Part shown: positions 35,614-44,417 of the stretch, piece after piece
Layout of the letters: each line of letters opens with the position of its first letter
How positions within the stretch are numbered: position 1 is the first letter of the stretch
NCBI RefSeq assembly: GCF_030345095.1
Contig: NZ_CP128360.1
Coordinates: 4,960,001 to 5,024,000 of the forward strand
Reading direction: 5' to 3'
DNA: 64,000 nt
Origin: Solwaraspora sp. WMMA2056
GTDB taxonomy: Bacteria; Actinomycetota; Actinomycetes; Mycobacteriales; Micromonosporaceae
The notes under the pieces: model-generated
Told to the model about the DNA's origin: nothing
Database searches by the model: none
Seen by the model: the letters and a program-made list of their open reading frames with translations, nothing else
Made by a program: the position numbers and the translations under genes

Positions 35614-36950
35614 GCGCCGTCTCGACCCGACGGTCACCGACGGCACCGTCCACCGGTGAACCGACGCCCGGCACGACGCTGCCACCGGTCCTGCCCGGGT
35701 GGCGTGGGCTGCTCGCCCACCCCCGGCTCATGCACCATCACCGGCTGGTCGCGACGGTGCTCGCCGGCAACCTCGCGCTGCTGGGGTACGGCGCCAGCGC
35801 CGGCTGGTGGGCCGGGCCGAACGGGGTGCCGGCGCTGGGCGCGGCGGCCCTGGCCAACGTGGCGCTGGCGGTCCTGGTCCGCCAGCAGTACGTGATCAAC
35901 CTGCTGTTCCGGCTCGCCACCTGGGCGCCGGTCAGCTGGCCGCTGCGGGTCCGCGCGAGCCTGGCGAAGGTGTACCACTTCGGCGGCCTGCACGTGGGCG
36001 CGGCGCTGGCCGGCACCGCCTGGTTCCTGGGGCAGTTGTCGGCCATGACCGTCCATGGCGGGCCCGGCGGTACGGCGGCGCTGCTGACCGCCTACGCGGT
36101 GGCCGTCCTGCTGCTGGGGATGGTGGCCACCGCGCTGCCGCCGGTCCGGTCGGCGCACCACGACCTGTTCGAACGGGTCCACCGCTTCGGCGGCTGGGCG
36201 GCGCTGGCGCTGCTGTGGGCGCAGACCGCACTGGTGGCCGGCTCCCCCGCCGACCTGGCCGGCACACCCCAGGCCTGGATACTGGCCGTGCTGACGGTCA
36301 GCGTCGCGCTGCCCTGGCTGCGGCTGCGCCGGGTCGCCGTCGAGGTGGTCCGCCCGTCCTCGCACGTCGCACTGGTCCACTTCGACCACGGCGTGACACC
36401 GTTTCCCGGATCGTCCACCCCGGTCAGCCGCAGCCCACTGCGGCAGTGGCACTCGTTCGCCAACGTACCGGCGCCCGGGCGCGGCGGCTTCCGGCTGGCG
36501 GTGTCCCGGGCCGGCGACTGGACCGGGCAGTTCATCGACGACGCACCGGAGCAGGTGTGGATCCGGGGCATCCCCACCGCGGGGGTGGCCAACATCGAGA
36601 CGCTGTTCCGCCGGGTGGTGTACGTGGCCACCGGCAGCGGCATCGGCCCGGTCCTGCCGCACCTGCTGGCCGGGCACGTGCCGGCCCGGCTGGTGTGGGC
36701 GGCCCGCCGGCACCGGGAGACGTTCGGCGACGAGTTGGTGGCCGAGATCCTCGCCAGCAGCGCCGACGCCGTGCTGTGGGACACCGACCGCGACGGCAAG
36801 CCGGACATCCTCGCGCTGGCGTACCGGGCGTACGTCGAGTTCGACGCCGAAGCTGTCATCTGCATATCCAACCGCCGGCTGACCTGGCAGGTGGTGCACG
36901 GGCTGGAACGGCGCGGAATTCCGGCGTACGGCGCCATCTGGGATTCCTGA
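35610..36950 (+). CDS. Membrane flavo-reductase (TmpA/ferric-reductase-like)
   Basis: A 446-residue protein with about six membrane segments in residues 45-250 (for example LVATVLAGNLALLGYGASAGW, VGAALAGTAWFLGQLSAM, WAALALLWAQTALVAG) followed by an NADPH-type reductase domain (about 250-446). His residues flank the membrane segments: HHHRLVATV, KVYHFGGLHVGAAL and FERVHRFGGW, which could bind haem as in ferric reductases. The soluble part carries VYVATGSGIGPVLPHLLAG, the NAD(P)-binding motif. The family resembles fungal TmpA-type proteins, which occur beside or fused to NRPS-like adenylation enzymes. The start overlaps the adenylation gene by four bases. The redox substrate is unknown. Confidence 0.75.
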   Translation: MSAVSTRRSPTAPSTGEPTPGTTLPPVLPGWRGLLAHPRLMHHHRLVATVLAGNLALLGYGASAGWWAGPNGVPALGAAALANVALAVLVRQQYVINLLFRLATWAPVSWPLRVRASLAKVYHFGGLHVGAALAGTAWFLGQLSAMTVHGGPGGTAALLTAYAVAVLLLGMVATALPPVRSAHHDLFERVHRFGGWAALALLWAQTALVAGSPADLAGTPQAWILAVLTVSVALPWLRLRRVAVEVVRPSSHVALVHFDHGVTPFPGSSTPVSRSPLRQWHSFANVPAPGRGGFRLAVSRAGDWTGQFIDDAPEQVWIRGIPTAGVANIETLFRRVVYVATGSGIGPVLPHLLAGHVPARLVWAARRHRETFGDELVAEILASSADAVLWDTDRDGKPDILALAYRAYVEFDAEAVICISNRRLTWQVVHGLERRGIPAYGAIWDS

Positions 36951-36977
36951 CCACGACGCGGCAGAGGGAGAACCCGA

Positions 36978-37742
36978 ATGAGCATCATGATCGACAAGGC
37001 CGACCGGGTGGTCACGGTGACGCTGTGCCGCCCGCAGGTACGGAACGCGCTGGACACCGCGACGGTGGACGAGCTGGTGACGGCGCTGACTCCGCTGGAC
37101 CGCGACCCCGGGGTGGGCTGCTTCGTCGTCACCGGCTCGGCGCCGGCGTTCGCGGCCGGCGCCGACATCCGGGAGATGGCCGGGAAGTCGTTCCTCGACG
37201 TCGCGTCGACCGACCACTTCGCCGGCTGGGACGCGTTCGCCGCGCTGCGCACCCCGAAGATCGCCGCGGTGGCCGGGTACGCACTCGGCGGTGGCTGCGA
37301 GCTGGCCATGATGTGCGACCTGATCTTCGCGGCCGAGGACGCCCGCTTCGGCCAGCCGGAGCTGAGCCTCGGGGTGATGCCCGGAATGGGCGGCACCCAG
37401 CGGCTGACCCGGCTGGTGGGTCGGGCGCGGGCGATGGACCTGATCCTGACCGGCCGGCAGGTCGACGCCGTGGAGGCGGAGCGGTTCGGTCTGGTGTCGC
37501 GGGTGGTGCCGGCGGACCGGCTGCTCGCCGAGGCGCAGGCCGCGGCGGCCACCATCGCGGCCCGGAGCAAGTTGGCGACGCAGCTGGCCCGCGAGGCGGT
37601 CGCCCAGGCCGAGGAGGTCGGCCTGAGCGCCGGCGTGCTGTTCGAGCGCCGGGTCTTCCACAGCCTGTTCGCCACCGGGGACCAACGCGAGGGCATGGCG
37701 GCGTTCGTCGACAAGCGACCGGCCCGGTTCACCGGGCGCTGA
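36978..37742 (+). CDS. Enoyl-CoA hydratase/isomerase family protein
   Basis: A crotonase-fold enzyme of 254 residues acting on CoA thioesters. The oxyanion-hole segments are [10 protein letters not shown] and [14 protein letters not shown]; the two catalytic Glu residues of true hydratases are present, in GGGCELA and [17 protein letters not shown]. It starts at an ATG with GAGGGAG upstream, 27 bases after the membrane reductase, so the three genes are likely one operon. It could supply an acyl-CoA substrate or process the product of the adenylation enzyme; that link is inferred. Confidence 0.9.
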   Translation: MSIMIDKADRVVTVTLCRPQVRNALDTATVDELVTALTPLDRDPGVGCFVVTGSAPAFAAGADIREMAGKSFLDVASTDHFAGWDAFAALRTPKIAAVAGYALGGGCELAMMCDLIFAAEDARFGQPELSLGVMPGMGGTQRLTRLVGRARAMDLILTGRQVDAVEAERFGLVSRVVPADRLLAEAQAAAATIAARSKLATQLAREAVAQAEEVGLSAGVLFERRVFHSLFATGDQREGMAAFVDKRPARFTGR

Positions 37743-37753
37743 CGGCGACGGGG

Positions 37754-37799
37754 CGGCCGGTCGGCCGGGGGCGTGCCACCGCCTCCGGTCGACCGGCCG
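37754..37799. terminator. Bidirectional hairpin terminator
   Basis: CGGCCGGTCG (37754-37763) and CGACCGGCCG (37790-37799) form a perfect ten-bp stem between the convergent enoyl-CoA hydratase and regulator genes. No U-tract is present. Confidence 0.65.
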
Positions 37800-37801
37800 G
37801 G

Positions 37802-38506
37802 TCACAGGGTGCCGATCTGGTACCCGAGCCCGTGCACCGTCCGCACGACGCCGTCGCCGAGTTTGCGGCGCAGGTAGTGCACGTAGGTATCCACTGTGGT
37901 CGGGGAACGACCGGCGCCGAACACCCGGTGGCGCAGCTGTCCCCGGCTGTGCACCGTCCGGGGATGGGTGGCCAGCAGCCGGATCAGCGCGAACTCCCGG
38001 GCGCTGAGCGCGACCTGGTGGCCGTCGGGCAGGCGTACCCGGCGTTGGGCCAGATCGAGCTGCGCCGCACCGATCGGGACCAGCTCGGCGGTGTCGAACC
38101 GACGGCGGGTCAGTGCCCGGACCCGGGCTCTGAACTCGGCCACGTCGAACGGCCTGACCAGGTAGTCGTCGGCACCGGCGTCCAGGCCACGGACCCGTTC
38201 GGCCGGATCGGCCAGGGTGCTGACCAGCAGCACCCGGGCGGCGACCGCGCGGCGACGTAACCGCCCGACCAGGTCCATACCGTCGATCACCGGCAGCCGC
38301 CGGGCGAGGACGATCACCTGGTACCGCTGGCACAGCGCAAGATGCAGGCCCTGCTGGCCGTCGCGGGCCAGGTCGATCCGGTAGCCGTCGACGCGCAGCG
38401 GCGCGACGAGCGTGCCGGCGACGTCCGGATCGTTCTCGACGACGAGCAGGTGGCCGCTCGTCCCGCCGGGCAGGTCGTCCATGGAGACATGTTCGCATCG
38501 AAACAT
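37802..38506 (-). CDS. OmpR/PhoB-type regulator with a degenerate receiver
   Basis: A 234-residue DNA-binding protein with a receiver-like domain (18-130) and a winged-helix domain (about 140-234: LSAREFALIRLLATHPR, TTVDTYVHYLRRKLGDGVVRTVHGLGY). In the receiver, the position of the phospho-acceptor Asp reads VLARRLPVIDG, so Ala68 replaces Asp, and the switch Lys is Arg (LVRPFD). Phosphorylation in the usual way is therefore unlikely. There is no neighbouring kinase gene. It lies divergent from the P450-terpene operon across an AT-rich region holding 22-bp-spaced direct repeats, so it may control that operon and itself. The ATG at 38482 is an alternative start. Confidence 0.88.
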   Translation of the reverse strand: MFRCEHVSMDDLPGGTSGHLLVVENDPDVAGTLVAPLRVDGYRIDLARDGQQGLHLALCQRYQVIVLARRLPVIDGMDLVGRLRRRAVAARVLLVSTLADPAERVRGLDAGADDYLVRPFDVAEFRARVRALTRRRFDTAELVPIGAAQLDLAQRRVRLPDGHQVALSAREFALIRLLATHPRTVHSRGQLRHRVFGAGRSPTTVDTYVHYLRRKLGDGVVRTVHGLGYQIGTL

Positions 38507-38880
38507 CGAATAGTTAACCCGTCAAAATTCGACCCGACAACAGTCAAAACTTGAACTATTCCAGTCTGGGCCTTCCCGGACGACGACCCCGCACGTGCGG
38601 CCACACCATCTCTCCATCCTCGACAGAGCTAAGTGGGCATTCGTTACCTAACCGACATCACGGAACATTCTCCCCGCAACTCAGAAACGACCTCAAGGAC
38701 CACAATTGTCAAAACAAATTGTTGTTTGTAGTGGAGTCGCCACCTTCGGTAAGGTGATCACCGCAGAGCGGACAGAAACCAAGAATCCATGATCACATGA
38801 CCCACCGACAGCTTCTTTGCGCTCAGGAAACAATCTGAAACGACAGCGACATCAGCCTGACACAAATCGGTGACAATGCG
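38507..38880. promoter_or_regulatory. AT-rich divergent regulatory region upstream of the terpenoid operon
   Basis: This 374-bp gene-free stretch is markedly AT-richer than its surroundings. GTCAAAA occurs at 38521 and 38543 (22-bp period, like OmpR-type sites) and again at 38708. GAATAGTT (38508-38515) and AACTATTC (38554-38561) form an inverted repeat around the first pair. ACAATT (38702-38707) and AATTGT (38717-38722) form another around the third copy. A TAAGGT near 38750 could be a -10 for the P450 operon. These are candidate binding sites for the degenerate-receiver regulator and for an Lsr2-type silencer. Confidence 0.5.
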
Positions 38881-40401
38881 ATGATCGCCGAGTATTCACT
38901 GCCAACCCACCACCCCAGCAGCGACCCCGACCCGGGAAGGCGCGTCGCCATGTCCTCCGACCAACGCGGCCACGTCACCACCGCAGCCAGGGAGATTCCC
39001 ACCATTCGATTAGGCAGCGGAGTCGGCGGCACCCTCGCCTTCAAACGCGACCAGATCACCTTCCTGCGGCGCGGCATCGACCGGTACGGCGACATCTTCC
39101 GGTTCCGGCCGCTGGGCATCCCGATGGTGCTGGTCAACCACCCTGACTACATCCGGCACGTCCTCGTCGACGAGGGGGAGAAATACGACAAGAACGCCGT
39201 ACTGTTCAAAGTGGTCCGACCGGTCCTGCGTAAGGGCCTCATCGCGAATCCCGACATGGAACTGTGGCGGCGACAACGGCGGATGATGGCACCGCACTTC
39301 ACACCCCGTACGGTTGCCACGTTCACCCGCAACATGACAGATGAAACCGAGCAGATGCTTGACCGGTGGGAGCGGAACTACGGCCCCGGTGGCACCATCG
39401 ACGTGACAGACGAGATCGGTCAGCTCGCACTGCGAATCGTCAACCGGTCACTGTTCAGTGCCGAGGTCGGCGCCAGCGCACAGGCGTTCGAACGCGCATT
39501 CGGCGAGGCCAACGCGATTCTCGGGGCGTTCTTCCGTTTCCCGTTCCCACCGCTGACCGTACCGATCCGCCGGCACCGCCGGCTGCACGCCGCGATCGCC
39601 ACCATGGACGACTTCGTCTCCACCTTCATCCAGCGGCGACTGCACGTACAACCGCCGGACACCGCAGCGGACGCCGGGACGGCCACTGGATCGGCCACCG
39701 GCGCGGACCCGGCCGGGCAGTCGGAGCCCACCGACCTGCTGACCTTGCTGCTGCACACCGTTGACGTCGAGGACGGCAACGGCATGGACCTGGAGCAGCT
39801 GCACCACGAGGTGCTCAACATCTGCATCGGCGCCTACGAGACCACCACCAACACCCTGTCCTGGGCGTTCTACCTGCTCGCCCGGCACCCGCAGGCCGAG
39901 GCACGACTGCACGCCGAGGTCGACACCGTCCTCGCCGGACGGCTGCCGACCGTCGACGACCTGTCCCGGTTGCCGTACACCCGGATGGTCGCCGACGAGA
40001 CGCTGCGCATCTACTCCCCCGCGTACCAGTTCATGCGCCGGGCCAGCGCCGACGACGTGATCGACGGCTACCGGGTGCCGGCCGGCACCAACATGCTGAT
40101 CAACAGCTACTTCCTGCACCGCCACCCGGACTTCTGGGACGACCCGGACCGCTTCGACCCGCTGCGGTTCACCCCCGAGCAGATCGCCCGCCGCCCGAAA
40201 CACGCCTACGTGCCGTTCGGCAGCGGCCACCGGGTCTGCATCGGCAAACACTTCGCCCTCGCCGAACTGGTGCTGGTGCTCGCCACCGTGGCCAGCCGGT
40301 ACCGGCTGGTGTCGCCGCTGGGCGCACCCGAGGTACGACCCGAGGCCCTGATCACCCTGCACCCCCACGGCGGGGTCCATCTCACCCTGGAGCGCCGGTG
40401 A
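38881..40401 (+). CDS. Cytochrome P450
   Basis: A haem-thiolate monooxygenase of 506 residues. The I-helix motif is AYETTTNTL, the K-helix ExxR is DETLR, the PERF-like region is DPDRFDPLRF, and the haem motif FGSGHRVCIGKHFA carries the Cys ligand near residue 453. It resembles the CYP102/4-like bacterial family more than short CYP105 types. A long Ala/Thr/Gly linker (DTAADAGTATGSATGADPAG) lies near residue 260-280. Redox partners are not encoded nearby, except possibly the membrane reductase at 35.6 kb. It probably oxidises the terpene made by the next gene, which overlaps its stop by four bases. It carries a TTA codon at 39010. The ATG at 38950 is an alternative start. Confidence 0.93.
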   Translation: MIAEYSLPTHHPSSDPDPGRRVAMSSDQRGHVTTAAREIPTIRLGSGVGGTLAFKRDQITFLRRGIDRYGDIFRFRPLGIPMVLVNHPDYIRHVLVDEGEKYDKNAVLFKVVRPVLRKGLIANPDMELWRRQRRMMAPHFTPRTVATFTRNMTDETEQMLDRWERNYGPGGTIDVTDEIGQLALRIVNRSLFSAEVGASAQAFERAFGEANAILGAFFRFPFPPLTVPIRRHRRLHAAIATMDDFVSTFIQRRLHVQPPDTAADAGTATGSATGADPAGQSEPTDLLTLLLHTVDVEDGNGMDLEQLHHEVLNICIGAYETTTNTLSWAFYLLARHPQAEARLHAEVDTVLAGRLPTVDDLSRLPYTRMVADETLRIYSPAYQFMRRASADDVIDGYRVPAGTNMLINSYFLHRHPDFWDDPDRFDPLRFTPEQIARRPKHAYVPFGSGHRVCIGKHFALAELVLVLATVASRYRLVSPLGAPEVRPEALITLHPHGGVHLTLERR

Positions 40402-41429
40402 CCCTCGATCCCGTACAGCAGATCCTCGACCGCTTCCCGTACCAGGTCAACCCGCACGTCGCCCGGGCCCGCGCGCACCTGACCGAATGGGTACGCGACA
40501 CCGGCCTGGTGCTGCGCGACAGCGCCCGTGCCCGCTTCGACCACGCCGACTTCGGCTGGTTCGCGGCCATGGTCTACCCCCGCGCCGACGCCCGGCACGC
40601 CGAGCTGACCGCCGACTGGTTCGCCTGGCTGTTCCTGGTCGACGACCAGCTCGACGACGGCGCGGACGGGCGCGACCCGCAACAGCTGGCCGAGGTGATG
40701 GCCGCGATGCGGGCGGTGCTGACCGCCGCCGACCACGGTGCCGCGCTCGCCCGACGCCGCGACGTGCCCCGGGCGGTGTCGTCGCTGGCCGACCTGTGGC
40801 AGCGGACCGCTCCGGACGCCTCGCCCCGCTGGCGACAGCGGTTCGTCCGGCACCTGCAGGAGTGCCTGACCACCGCCGCCACCTGGGAGGCCGGCAACCG
40901 GCTCGCCGGCATCGTGCCCGACGAGGCGACCTACATCGCCAACCGCCGGCACACCGGGGCGATCTACGTCTGCATGGACCTGATCGAGATCGTCGAACGG
41001 ATCGACGTACCCGACGTCGTCCACGACAGCCCGCCGGTGCGGACCGCGCTCGACGCCGCCTGCAACGTGGTCTGCTGGACCAACGACGTCTACTCGTTGG
41101 ACAAGGAACGCTCCCTCGGCGAGGTGCACAACCTGGCGTACATCGTGCAGCACCACCACGGGCTGGACCGGGACGCGGCGGTGGACCGGGTCGTGCGGGC
41201 GATCAGGGCCGAGACCGCGCTGTTCCTGTCCGTCGAAGCGGCGGCGCTGGCCGACCACCCCCGGCACGCGGCGGTGCTGGTGCCGTACCTGGCCGGGATG
41301 CGCAGCTGGATGCGGGGCAACGTCGACTGGTCCGCCCGGACCCGCCGCTACCGCCCGGCCGGGTCGGTCGACGCCGCCGCACCGCCGGCCGAGTACCTGG
41401 AGGCGGCCCTGCTCGGGAGCCAGCATTGA
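40398..41429 (+). CDS. Class I terpene synthase
   Basis: A 343-residue all-alpha cyclase that ionises a prenyl diphosphate. The acidic motif DDQLDD begins at Asp82, the NSE triad NDVYSLDKE begins near Asn229, an upstream effector Arg is in RRHTGAIYVCMDL, and the C-terminal RRYRP is the RY pair that senses diphosphate. It starts at a GTG inside the P450 stop and overlaps the next gene. The product is unknown. The adjacent prenyltransferase suggests it uses FPP or GGPP supplied locally, so either a sesquiterpene or a diterpene scaffold is possible. Confidence 0.93.
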   Translation: MTLDPVQQILDRFPYQVNPHVARARAHLTEWVRDTGLVLRDSARARFDHADFGWFAAMVYPRADARHAELTADWFAWLFLVDDQLDDGADGRDPQQLAEVMAAMRAVLTAADHGAALARRRDVPRAVSSLADLWQRTAPDASPRWRQRFVRHLQECLTTAATWEAGNRLAGIVPDEATYIANRRHTGAIYVCMDLIEIVERIDVPDVVHDSPPVRTALDAACNVVCWTNDVYSLDKERSLGEVHNLAYIVQHHHGLDRDAAVDRVVRAIRAETALFLSVEAAALADHPRHAAVLVPYLAGMRSWMRGNVDWSARTRRYRPAGSVDAAAPPAEYLEAALLGSQH

Positions 41430-42451
41430 CCGCAGCGGCCACCACGCCACGTGACGTCCGGGCCCGGCTGGCGACCGCGCGGTCGCTGCTCGAACCCCCA
41501 CTGCGCCACGCGGTACGCCGCCTCGCCACCCCGGTGCGCACCGTCGCCGAGTACCACTTCGGCTGGTGCGACGCCGCCGGTGACCCCACCGACGCAGGCT
41601 GGGGCAAAGGGCTGCGGGGCGGGCTGACCCTGGCCGCCGCCGACGCGGTCGGCGGGTCGGCCGCGTCGGCGGTGCCGGCGGCGGTCGCGGTCGAACTCGT
41701 GCACAACTTCACCCTGCTGCACGACGACGTGATGGACCACGACCAGGTCCGCCGGGGCCGGCCCACCGCCGGCGCGGCGTTCGGTGACGCGCAGGCCATC
41801 CTGGCCGGCGACGCGCTGCTCGCGCTGGCCCTCGACACGGTACGCGGGCGGCCGGCCGCCACGGCGGAGGTGTGCCGGGCGCTGCTGGACCTGGTGAGCG
41901 GGCAGAGCGCCGACGTGGCGTTCGAGTCCCGTACCACGGTGGGGTTGGATGCCTGCCTGACGATGGCGGCCGGCAAGACCGCGGCGCTGATCGCGGCCGC
42001 CTGCGCCCTCGGCGCACTCAGCGCCGACGCCGACGCCGACGCCGACCGGGTCGACGGGCTGCGCGGCTACGGCCACCACCTCGGGATGGCGTTCCAGTTG
42101 ACCGACGACCTGCTCGGCATCTGGGGCGACCCGGCGGTGACCGGCAAGCCGGTCGGCGCCGACCTGCGGCGGCGTAAGAAGTCACTGCCGGTGGTGTACG
42201 CGTTGACCAGCGGCACCGCCGCCGGGGCCGAGCTGGCGTCGCTGTACGCGATCCCGGGCGCGTCGACCGACACCCAGGTACGCCGCGCGACGCAGCTGGT
42301 CGAGCAGGCCGGTGGCCGTGACTGGGCCCGGCAGGAGGCCGACCGGCACCGGCTCGACGCGCTGGCCTGCCTGGCGGCGGCCCGTCCGGGCCGGGACGGC
42401 GCGGCGGTGCTCGCCGGTTTCGCGGACCTTGCCACCACCCGCGACCATTGA
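41426..42451 (+). CDS. Polyprenyl diphosphate synthase (FPP/GGPP type)
   Basis: A trans-prenyltransferase of 341 residues that elongates allylic diphosphates with IPP. The first Asp-rich motif is LLHDDVMDHDQVRRG (Asp100 first) and the second is FQLTDDLLGIWGD; GKPVGADLRRRKKSLPVVYAL follows. The start is probably the TTG at 41426, because TTGA overlaps the terpene synthase stop and no closer ATG or GTG precedes the conserved N-terminal helix. The long open frame back to 40487 is a shadow of the upstream gene. It supplies the terpene synthase with substrate. Chain length is not certain. Confidence 0.92.
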   Translation: MTAAATTPRDVRARLATARSLLEPPLRHAVRRLATPVRTVAEYHFGWCDAAGDPTDAGWGKGLRGGLTLAAADAVGGSAASAVPAAVAVELVHNFTLLHDDVMDHDQVRRGRPTAGAAFGDAQAILAGDALLALALDTVRGRPAATAEVCRALLDLVSGQSADVAFESRTTVGLDACLTMAAGKTAALIAAACALGALSADADADADRVDGLRGYGHHLGMAFQLTDDLLGIWGDPAVTGKPVGADLRRRKKSLPVVYALTSGTAAGAELASLYAIPGASTDTQVRRATQLVEQAGGRDWARQEADRHRLDALACLAAARPGRDGAAVLAGFADLATTRDH

Positions 42452-42475
42452 CCCGACGGGGCGATGCCGTAGGCT
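42448..42475 (+). promoter_or_regulatory. Promoter candidate ahead of the Septum_form lipoprotein genes
   Basis: TTGACC (42448-42453) and TAGGCT (42470-42475) are separated by 16 bases and fit -35 and -10 consensus reasonably. The -35 overlaps the stop codon of the prenyltransferase gene. The lipoprotein ATG lies 37 bases after the -10. Confidence 0.5.
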
Positions 42476-42512
42476 CGCCGGCCGGGTCACGGCGACGGAG
42501 GGCAGGCAGGGC

Positions 42513-43448
42513 ATGGCGCGACAGTGGATCGTCGGGTCCGGCAACGGACGACGAGCTGTGCTGGCCACGGCGCTGACGCTGACGGTGGCGACCGTCGCCG
42601 GGTGCGGACAACTGCCGGACGGAGTGGACGGTGACCTGACCGGTGGGTGGACTCCACTCGCCGAGCCGGTCCCGTTCGTGCCCGAGGCCGGTGTCTGCCA
42701 CAACCGGGAAACGACCTCCGGTGCCATGGTCGACTACATCCCGATCGACTGCACCCAGATGCACCTGCTGGAGATCGTGCACGTCGGCGAGTTCACCGGC
42801 GAGCACGCCGCGGCAGACACCGCACCGGAGCCGGGGTCGGCCGCCCGGCTCGCCGCCCGCGCCGAGTGCGATCAGCGGGTCACGGAGTTCATCGGCGGCT
42901 CCTGGCGGTCCGGGACGCTGCGGCTGGTGGTGGTCACCCCGTCGCAGCAGGCCTGGGACGGCGGTGCCCGGTGGTTGCGCTGCGACCTCGGGGAGACCCA
43001 GGGCACCGACTTCGACAACATCATCTTCCGGTCGGTCACCCTTGCGGGTGTGCTGACCGACGCCGAGAGTTCGGTGCCGCTGCGCTGCTTCGACTCGGCG
43101 TCCGTCGCCAGCGACGGCGAACTGCTCGTCGAGCGCGTCGACTGCGACGCACCGCACCAGTCCGAGTTCGCCGGGACGTACGTCGAGGACAAGCTCAGCC
43201 ACCAGGAGGTACGGTCGAACGCCGACGAGGTGCACCGCCGGTGCAAGACGGTGGTGGCCGGGTTCGCGAAGGTGCCGGATGACGGTGACCTGCAGTACCG
43301 GGTCGGCACCGTCTACAGCTACCCCGCCGCGTCGGACTGGGCCGACGGTGACCGGACCATCCGCTGCTACGCCTGGCGGGCCGATCCGCTGCTGACCCGG
43401 TCGGTGCGCGCCGGCGGCACCAGCGCTCTGCCGGTGCAGTACGCGTGA
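42513..43448 (+). CDS. Septum_form-domain lipoprotein, paralogue 1
   Basis: A 311-residue predicted lipoprotein. Its N-terminus has a hydrophobic segment ending in the lipobox VAGC (LTLTVATVAGC). The mature protein begins GVDGDLTGGW, then a Cys-rich extracellular region resembling the Septum_form (DUF4190-associated) family: VCHNRETT, PIDCTQMHLLEIVHVGEF, AECDQRVTEFIGG, ARWLRCDLGE, DCDAPHQSEFAGTYVE and RTIRCYAW. It is tandem with paralogue 2, which begins in its stop. The role is unknown. Members of the family are linked to cell-envelope or division processes, but this is not shown here. Confidence 0.8.
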   Translation: MARQWIVGSGNGRRAVLATALTLTVATVAGCGQLPDGVDGDLTGGWTPLAEPVPFVPEAGVCHNRETTSGAMVDYIPIDCTQMHLLEIVHVGEFTGEHAAADTAPEPGSAARLAARAECDQRVTEFIGGSWRSGTLRLVVVTPSQQAWDGGARWLRCDLGETQGTDFDNIIFRSVTLAGVLTDAESSVPLRCFDSASVASDGELLVERVDCDAPHQSEFAGTYVEDKLSHQEVRSNADEVHRRCKTVVAGFAKVPDDGDLQYRVGTVYSYPAASDWADGDRTIRCYAWRADPLLTRSVRAGGTSALPVQYA

Positions 43449-44380
43449 CGCGGCGGCAGACTCCCGCGCCGGTGCGGGCCCGACTGGCGGCGTTGCTGAC
43501 CGCCGCCGCACTGTCCGTGGTGGCCGGCTGCGCACCGCCGCCGTTGGAAGGCGTCGACGGTGACCTCGCCGACGGGTGGGCCGGGTTCGACACACCGACC
43601 GTCTTCGTCCCGGCGAACTACGTCTGCCATCGCAGCGAGGCGGTCTCCGGCAGCGCCCAACGCTACGAGCCGGTCGACTGCGACCGGCTGCACCGGGCCG
43701 AGACGGTGCACGTGGGCACCTTCACCGGTGCCGACGCGGAGCTGACGATCGTACCGGCGCCCGCAACGCCGACCCGGGTCTCGGCGCGTGCCGAGTGCGG
43801 CACCCGCTCCGCCGAGTTCCTCGGGCAGTCGCTGCAGCACGGCCGGCTCACCCTCCGGGTGGTGGTGCCGACGCAGCAGGCCTGGAACGCCGGGGCGCGC
43901 TGGTTCCGGTGCGACCTGGCCGAGATCAGCAGCGTGTTCCTCGGCCAGGTGGTGCCGCGCACCGGGAGCCTGCGTGGCGCCCTGACCGGCGAGTCGCCGC
44001 TGGCGCTGGGCTGCCACGAGCCGATCTGGAACATCAACGACTATCTCGCGGCCATCGATCCGGTAGCGTGCAGCGAGCCGCACTACAGCGAGTTCGTCGG
44101 CGCCTACGCGGAGAGCGACGCCTTCGACTACGACGATTTCAACGTCGAGGACGACACCGTCCACGAACGGTGCCTCCAGTTGATCGCGCGTTACGCGGCA
44201 CTGCCGGTCGACGACGATCTGGCGAACCGGGTCGGCACGCTCTACTTCGAGCCGAGCCGGCAGGAGTGGGTCGACGGAGACCGTCAGGTCCGCTGCTTCC
44301 TGTACCTGTGGGACTCCCATCCGCCGCTCACCCGGTCGGCGAGGAACGGCGGACCCGACCTGCTGCCGGTGGTGTCCTGA
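43445..44380 (+). CDS. Septum_form-domain lipoprotein, paralogue 2
   Basis: A 311-residue predicted lipoprotein, homologous along its length to paralogues 1 and 3. The lipobox is VAGC (SVVAGC), followed by GVDGDLADGW, VCHRSEAV, PVDCDRLHRAETVHVGTF, AECGTRSAEFLG, ARWFRCDLAE, GSLRGALTG and CSEPHYSEFVGAYAE. It is closer to paralogue 3 than to paralogue 1. The start is a GTG that overlaps the paralogue 1 stop by four bases, so the two are co-translated. The function is unknown. Confidence 0.8.
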   Translation: MTRRQTPAPVRARLAALLTAAALSVVAGCAPPPLEGVDGDLADGWAGFDTPTVFVPANYVCHRSEAVSGSAQRYEPVDCDRLHRAETVHVGTFTGADAELTIVPAPATPTRVSARAECGTRSAEFLGQSLQHGRLTLRVVVPTQQAWNAGARWFRCDLAEISSVFLGQVVPRTGSLRGALTGESPLALGCHEPIWNINDYLAAIDPVACSEPHYSEFVGAYAESDAFDYDDFNVEDDTVHERCLQLIARYAALPVDDDLANRVGTLYFEPSRQEWVDGDRQVRCFLYLWDSHPPLTRSARNGGPDLLPVVS

Positions 44381-44417
44381 CCCGGTGCGGGCCTGGTACG
44401 TTCCGTCCAGTGCCTGC

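Noticed and set aside
33982-42451. One single biosynthetic gene cluster spanning the adenylation, crotonase, regulator and terpenoid genes.
   Set aside because: A terminator and an oppositely oriented regulator separate two transcription units, and nothing links their chemistry, so I treat them as neighbours.
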